Assembly (NCBI GenBank): GCA_963921425.1
Contig: OY992832.1
Span: 30,965,489-31,029,488 of the forward strand
Direction: 5' to 3'
Length of the DNA: 64,000 bases
From: Dryas octopetala
Lineage: Eukaryota; Streptophyta; Magnoliopsida; Rosales; Rosaceae
Numbering within the stretch: the stretch's first letter is position 1; each line of letters begins with the position of its first letter. Below, in pieces: positions 57,646-64,000 of the stretch. Made by a program: the position numbers and the translations under genes. Below the pieces are notes generated by a model. The model was given only the letters and a program-made list of their open reading frames with translations. It ran no database searches and was not told where the DNA came from.

Positions 57646-60600
57646 ATGGCTGGACGTGGTCGAGGCCCTGGCAGAGGCACTCACGCACAACAAGCAGCGA
57701 TGGCGGAGATACGGCATATGATCGGAGAGTTGTCACGAGCGGTGCAAACCCTCCAACGTCAGGAACGCGCGGCAGTCCGTATGGAGAGACCGGAAGACGA
57801 CCGCAACCCCTCTGACATGTCGGAAGGCAATCATGAGGATGACGCTACTGAGGCAGGTGGACACAACCCCTTTTATGCTGCTAAAAACCAAGAAAATCTG
57901 GGTCACGGCAGATTGGAGGAGCGGTTGGTTCGTGCCTTGGTTTTGAATGGTGGGGGAATCAAGATTGAAGTTTCTGATTTTTATGGAAAGATGCATGCAG
58001 AAGATTATTTAGATTGGGAGGCAAGTTTAGAGAACTATTTTGAATGGAAGCCTATGGACGAGGATCGAAAGGTGTTGTTTGTCAAGCTGAAACTGAAGAG
58101 TACTGCCCTTCAATGGTGGAAGCGAGTTGAGGAGCAGCGATCTCGACAAGGGAAGCCAAAAATCAACACGTGGGAACATATGAAAGCGAAGTTGCGTAAA
58201 CAATTTCTGCCTGCTGATTATACAATGGAGTTGTATGAAAAATTTCATGCTTTGAAGCAACGAGAGATGTCCGTTGACGAATATACATCTGAGTTTAACA
58301 ATCTCTCAATTCGGGTTGGTTTACACGAAAGTACTGAACAGATGACATCGCGTTATCTCGCTGGTTTGCATCAGTCCGTTCGAGATGAGATGGGGGTGGT
58401 ACGTTTGTTCAATCTCGAAGATGCTCGACAATATGCTTTAATGGCAGAAAAACGAGTGCTGCGTCGTGCCGTCAGACGACCCAATTCTGGTGGTGTTTGG
58501 CAGAGAAACCCAGCTGCTGTTCAGGGTGTTCGAAGTGACCAAATTTCTAACTCCAGTGTCCGAACAAGTGGTGGGAATGTTGTGGGGGCTGAAAGGATCG
58601 ACAAGGGTAAGGAAATACCAAGATTTGTCCCACACAACAACGCTGGTGTAAGTAGTTCTAGGGCTACCAGCATGTCACAGGTTCGATGTTTTACTTGTGG
58701 AGAAAAGGGACACACGTCTTATGGTTGTCCACAAAAAAGGGTGAATTTCGCCGAGGTAGAAGATGAAGAAATTGCAATTTCAGACCCAATCTTTGATGAA
58801 TATGACGAGGAGGAAGAAGTTATCGATCTTTTGCCAGCAAAGGGAGAATCTTTGGTGGTAAGAAGAGTGCTGACAACTCCCAAGGTTGAAGAAGAGGACT
58901 GGAGACGCCATAACATATTTCGTACACGAGTTCTATGTGGTGGCAAAGTTTGTAATGTGATTCTTGATGGCGGTAGCAGTGAAAACATTATCTCGAAAGA
59001 AGCAGCGGAAAAACTTAAGTTACCAATAGAGAAACATCCTAATCCCTACAAGGTTGCATGGTTCCGAAAGGGAAATGAGGTACCAGTCACTTCTCGAAGT
59101 TTAGTTAAGTTTACTATGGGAAATACTATTGATGATGAGGCTTTGTGCGATATTGTGCCTATGGATGCATGTCATATTCTCTTAGGACGGCCTTGGTTAT
59201 TTGATAAAAACATGATCCATCACACTAGGGCTAATACATATTCGTTTCGTAAAGATGGGAAGAAGATGACCTTGCAGCCTCTTAAGGAAGAGGTCTCTAG
59301 CATTTCAAAGACAGCCAAGATTAATGGGTTTCTGACTGGGAATCAGTTTGAAATTGAAAGTAAAGAGGTGGGAATTATGTTCGCATTGGTTTCTAAAACA
59401 ATACAAGAAAACCAACACTTAAAATTTGAGGAATATCCAGCTGAAATTCAGCATATCTTGATGGAATTTCAAGAATATGTTGGTGATCAATTACCACAAG
59501 GGCTACCACCAATGAGGAGCATTCAGCACGCGATTGATTTGGTACCAGGTGCATCATTACCAAACCTCCCTGCTTATCGAATGCCACCCACACAGCGAGC
59601 TGAAATTCAAAGACAAGTGGAAGACCTAATGGCCAAAGGACTTGTGCGTGAAAGCAAGAGCCCTTGTGCTGTTCCAGCGTTGCTCACACCAAAAAAAGAT
59701 GGGTCTTGGAGAATGTGTGTGGATAGTCGTGCCATTAACAAGATTACAGTGAAATATCGATTTCCTATTCCTCGCCTAGAAGACATGCTTGATATGTTGG
59801 TTGGATCCAAGATATTTTCCAAGATAGACTTGAGAAGCGGCTACCATCAGATTCGTATGAGAGACGGTGATGAATGGAAGACAGCATTCAAAACACCGAA
59901 TGGACTTTATGAGTGGTTAGTGATGCCCTTCAGACTTTCTAATGCTCCTAGCACATTCATGCGAGCGATGACAGAGGTACTAAAACCTTTCTTGGGTTCA
60001 TTTGTAGTAGTTTATTTTGATGATATATTAATTTATAGTCAAACAAGAAATGAGCACTTAATCCATTTACATAAGTCATGGAGGTTCTATGTAAAGAGAA
60101 GCTTTATGTCAATTTGAAGAAGTGCTCCTTTTTGTGCGACAAAGTTGTGTTTCTTGGTTTTATTGTTTCGGCCGAAGGTTTGCAAGTTGACACTGAAAAG
60201 GTACGGTCAATTGAGGAGTGGCCAGTACCTAAATCTTTGAGTGATGTTCGCAGTTTTCATGGATTGGCTTCGTTCTATAGAAGATTCATTCGCAATTTTA
60301 GCTCCATAATGAGCCCATTAACTGAATGTTTGAAAAGAGCTGCATTTGAATGGTCAAAGTCAGCACAAAGGGCCTTTGAAGAAATAAAGAGGATGATGAC
60401 AGAAGCCCCGGTACTTACCTTACCAGATTTTGAAAAGCTCTTTACTATTGAGTGTGATGCATCTCATACAGGAATAGGGGCTGTTTTGAGTCAAGAAGGA
60501 AGGCCCGTAGAATTTTTCAGTGAGAAATTTTCAGATGCTAAGAGACGTTACTCCACCTATGATTTAGAGTTTTATGCCCTAGTTCGAGCAATTCAACATT

Positions 60601-62381
60601 GGGAGCATTACTTAGCATATAAAGAATTTGTGGTTTATTCAGATCATCAAGCTTTGAGGTATTTGAACTCTCAAAAGAAGTTGAATGCTCGACATATCAA
60701 ATGGAGTTCATATCTTCAGGAATTCAATTTTTGTCTCAAATACAAAACTGGTGAGTCCAACAAAGTTGCAGATGCTTTGAGTAGGAGATCTTTACTATTG
60801 GCTGTCATGAGTACTCAAATCACAGGGTTTGAGGAGCTGAAACATCAATATGTTGCAGACCCTTATTTCAGCTCAATAGTTGCTGCACTTGAAAGTCCTA
60901 CAGGCTGGAAGATGTTGCCATTCAGAACGCAAGATGGATATTTATTTAAGGGAAACTTGTTGTGCATTCCAGAAGGATCTCTACGCGAACAAATCATTAG
61001 GGAACTTCATGGGAATGGATTAGGAGGACATTTTGGTAGAGATAAGACATTGGCAATGGTGGCTGACCGCTATTATTGGCCTGGAATGTACAAGGATGTT
61101 GCAAAGATGGTTCAAAGGTGTCAGATTTGTCAATTTGGGAAAGGCAACTCACAAAACACAGGATTGTACACGCCTTTACCGATGGCCGAAGCCCCTTGGG
61201 TTCACATTAGCATGGATTTTGTATTAGGACTTCCTAAAACATCAAAGGGACATGACAGCATCTTTGTAGTGGTGGATCGATTCTCCAAAATGGCACATTT
61301 TATTCCATGCTCTAAGACTTTTGATGCTTCACATGTGGCTGATTTGTTCTTTAAAGAGGTGGTGAGATTACATGGTGTGCCAACTTCTATTGTTTCGGAT
61401 AGAGATGTTAAATTTACAGAGCATTTTTGGAGAACCCTATGGAGAAAGTTTGGGACTGATCTAAAATATTCTAGCACCTGCCATCCACAAACAGATGGCC
61501 AGACTGAAGTGGTAAATCGGAGTTTAGGGAATTTGTTGAGGTGTTTAGTTGGAAGTCATGTGAAGAGTTGGGATATGATTATTCCACAAGCAGAATTTGC
61601 ATACAATAATTCAGTTAATCGTACTACAAAGAAGACCCCCTTTGAAGCTGCTTATGGGTTGAAACCTCAGCATCTTCTTGACCTAGCACCGCTACCACAA
61701 GAAGCAAGGGTGAGTAGAGATGGAGAAGCTTTTGCAGATCATGTTAAGAGGGTGCACGAAGAAGTGAAGGCTGCCATAAAAGCTAGTAATGACTCCTATG
61801 CAGCAGCAGCCAATGAACATCGACGGGTCCAAGAATTTGAAGAAGGGGATATGGTTTTAGTGCATCTGAGGCGAGATAGATTTCCAAGAGGCACATACCA
61901 TAAATTAAAGTCCAAAAAGTTTGGTCCATGCAAGGTGCTGAAGAAATTCAGCTCAAATGCTTATATGATTGAGCTGCCACCTGACCTTCAAATTAGCCCA
62001 ATTTTTAATGTTTCTGATTTATACTTATTTGAAGGATTTGATGGGGAACCAGTTTCCACAGAGGCACAAATACAACAACTTCCAAAAGCACAACCCGATG
62101 TTATTGAAGATGTTTTAGACGTCAAAGAGGTGAAATCAAGGAGAGGGAACCAGTATCGGCGATTCTTGGTCAAATGGTTGGGAAAACATGCTAGTGAAAG
62201 TACATGGATTGCTGAAGAAGAGTTGAAAAGAATTGACCCAGAGATATATAATGAAGTTGTGAAGACTTTCTCGCCGGAGTCGAGTTCTTTCCAACCCGGT
62301 GGAGTTGATGCAGGAGCATCTGCTAGGGTTTCCAAAATAATTTCCTTGATTGATTATGAATTTAGGAGTCTAGTTTCTTGA
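57646..62381 (+). pseudogene. Chromovirus gag-pol polyprotein, broken by a one-base frameshift
   Basis: A single gag-pol reading starts at ATG 57646 (MAGRGRGPGRG). Gag core at about residues 105-260; zinc knuckle CFTCGEKGHTSYGC (348-361); protease with DGGSS in place of the usual D(S/T)G (Asp441); RT with YFDD (790-793). Frame is lost at 60075-60076, shortly after YFDD, and regained in the frame ending at 62381. The second part holds the rest of RT, RNase H (ECDAS), the HHCC and DDE integrase, and a chromodomain (FLVKWLGKHASESTW). Within RT the conserved MPFG reads MPFR (codon 59932-59934). The reading ends inside the 3' LTR: the TAG found at 57249 in the 5' LTR is TAT at 62355, so the reading runs eight codons further. 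Confidence 0.9.
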
Positions 62382-62718
62382 TTATTAGATCTTAATTAAT
62401 AAGGATTTGCCTTTATATTTTCCTAGTTAGTTTAGGTTTATGCTTTCCTAGTTATCTTAGGTTTATGTTTTCCCTATATAAGCTTAAGGCTTAGGTTGTA
62501 ATAGACAGTTTTTTTATGCAATATATTTTTCTGATAATTCAGATTTGAGAGTTTCTTTTGGGTTCCTAACCCTAGAACTCATTTATCTACGTTCCAACTT
62601 TGATTATATAGCTTTATTCTCTTCTCTTCCTATTGTTTGTTGCTGGAAGTATTCTCTACAGTGGTTTTTTGCCCTAAAACTACAGCTGGACAGCAGCCTT
62701 TGCTCCTGTCCTGCATCA
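62306..62718 (+). repeat. 3' LTR of the chromovirus
   Basis: It is identical to the 5' LTR except T at 62357 and T at 62407. Only a weak purine run (GGTGGAG) precedes it, since the pol reading crosses the border. Confidence 0.95.
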
Positions 62719-62723
62719 AAAAG

Positions 62724-64000
62724 AAAATCAACATGTGCAAACATGTTAATGACTTCAACTTGCTCTAAAAAAAGGAAATAAAGCATGAACTAGTTTTGGT
62801 CATGACTTAGAATGTACTTAAGTTGAATTAAGTAAAACTTGCAACCTTCCCCTCTGCATGAACTCAAGCCTAGTAAGTAAATAACATACCTCATAATGAA
62901 TTATTTACACCCTACATAATTGGAGCTGTTATATAAACAAATTAGGATAATATGAACCTGGTTTCATTGCTTTGCTTTAGTATTGTATGTCTTTAGGATT
63001 GTAAACTAATTGAACTAAAAGCTAGGAACTGAAACTGATAAGGTAGTGGTTGACTATCCTACTTTGCTTCGAAATAACAATGAAACTAATACAAGTCTGC
63101 TACATTTAAATTGATGCTCTTAATATGATTTATTGGTTTTATTTTTTTAATTAAGAAACATGCTTGTATGATTTATTTAGTGAACTAATCATGCATTTTT
63201 GATACTGTCGTCACTTGATTTCATATGCATAATTGATAATGGTTCATTGAAGGCATAATTACCTTTATGGAAACTGCCATTGCATTACATTAGCATTCAT
63301 GTATATTAAATCAAGAATGTATACTTTAATGTGTTTAGAGTGTTTGAACTTCCTAATTAGAGATGAAAGGACAAAACAAAACTTTATCCTTAAGTTCAAT
63401 CCCCTAAAAGTATGCGTACGGTTTTATCTAGAGTTGGTTATGTATTTTAAGAATATGCTAGATGGGAAGAGATAGACTTATTTGCTTCCAATAGAGAGCA
63501 TCTCACTATCTTAGGCCTATCTCTGAATAGGATGTTGTGATAGGGGTAATGAAAATTACAAATTAGGGATAAGTTCACTGTTTTTACACATTGACAGGTG
63601 AGCTTTGTCATAGAGAAAAGATACGCACTGCATAGTTATTTATTTGAACATGCATCTGCATTTCATGAACTTATTCATGGTTAATTGTAAGGAATCAATA
63701 ACATGTGAATTAATGCCATTATGATATGAGGTCAATGATTATATACTTATGTTTGGCATCTGTTTATCAACTGTTTTAGAACTTCATTTAATTCAGAATT
63801 TGAGTATGAGAAGTTGCTGATTGGATGAGATTGGCTTGAATATAATAATCCTATTTTACCTCCTGTTTCTATGCATTGTTTTATTGTTTGTGCTTAAGCC
63901 AGTTTGGCAAAAGATTATGGTTTTGTTAAAGTTTATTTTTGGTAATCAAAACTAGCTAGTTTGAAATGTATGCAAATGCTTTTGGACTGGTTGAGCAAGG
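62724..64000. other. Continuation of the chromovirus host sequence
   Basis: AT-rich sequence without a supported ORF. It is contiguous with 57199 before the insertion (GCATAAAAG/AAAATCAAC), so it probably belongs to the same LTR-type repeat as 54896-57199. No end is seen before the window stops. Confidence 0.4.

Larger units (their letters stand above)
57200..62718 (+). mobile_element. Young Ty3/gypsy chromovirus, 5.5 kb, complete but frameshifted
   Basis: Two 413-bp LTRs (57200-57612 and 62306-62718) with perfect TGATGCAG/CTGCATCA ends are flanked by AAAAG (57195-57199 and 62719-62723). The initiator tRNA-Met primer site follows the 5' LTR. The LTRs differ at only two positions (offsets 51 and 101), so insertion is recent. 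Gag, protease, RT, RNase H, integrase and a C-terminal chromodomain occur in the Ty3/gypsy order. Short LTRs and the chromodomain fit chromovirus clades such as Reina, CRM or Galadriel; I cannot separate these without a tree. Confidence 0.92.

Noticed and set aside
60060..60120. Programmed frameshift in the chromovirus
   Set aside because: It falls inside the RT domain after YFDD, not at a gag/pol border; a simple one-base loss explains it.
1..64000. CRISPR arrays, bacterial operons, rRNA or intact tRNA genes
   Set aside because: None is seen; the tandem repeats found are minisatellites or transposon arms, and the genes are spliced plant genes.

Overview
The window looks like a repeat-rich stretch of a eudicot nuclear genome. 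The evidence is plant spliced genes (GT-AG introns), a TIR-NBS-LRR immune receptor (a class typical of eudicots), a CYP71-type cytochrome P450, and plant families of LTR retrotransposons, a Helitron, and hAT, CACTA, Mutator-like and Tourist-like elements. A woody rosid such as a Rosaceae species is my guess only; nothing here proves the species.

Only two protein-coding genes look intact. One is a two-exon P450 (11895-13993, 513 aa, all haem-binding motifs present). The other is a seven-exon TNL receptor (43657-53423, 1193 aa) with TIR, NB-ARC, LRR and a post-LRR domain, followed by a predicted C-terminal membrane anchor. Everything else that codes is transposon-derived and mostly broken.

Layout: 1-2.9 kb, 3' part and LTR of a Ty3/gypsy-type element. 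3.5-10.7 kb, a nest of DNA transposons: a Tourist-like MITE split by a 3.0-kb solo LTR, a Mutator-like MITE, and a 3-kb hAT-like element that itself carries a 1.1-kb GC-rich TIR element. 11.9-14.0 kb, the P450. 15.2-18.6 kb, a 1.2-kb fold-back element and a hAT MITE. 21-25 kb, a degraded minus-strand retrotransposon whose LTR is interrupted by a 14.2-kb Helitron (about 25165-39332). The Helitron carries a Rep/helicase gene and an RPA-like gene, both with frameshifts. 39.3-40.6 kb, continuation of the interrupted LTR with a Tourist-like MITE inside. 41.2-53.4 kb, the TNL locus: a CACTA element sits in its leader, ending 10 nt before the ATG, and an antisense solo LTR lies in its 5.4-kb first intron. 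54-64 kb, a small fold-back MITE, then a probable LTR-type repeat into which a young 5.5-kb chromovirus has inserted (two differences between its two 413-bp LTRs).

The element boundaries rest on target-site duplications read directly: GTTTG (solo LTR), TAA and TTA (Tourist-like), ATA (CACTA), 8 bp (hAT-like), 9 bp (Mutator-like) and AAAAG (chromovirus). These give a relative order of insertion at several nests. The most biologically interesting locus is the TNL: a transposon-replaced leader, an MHD motif changed to MHH, and a membrane tail.
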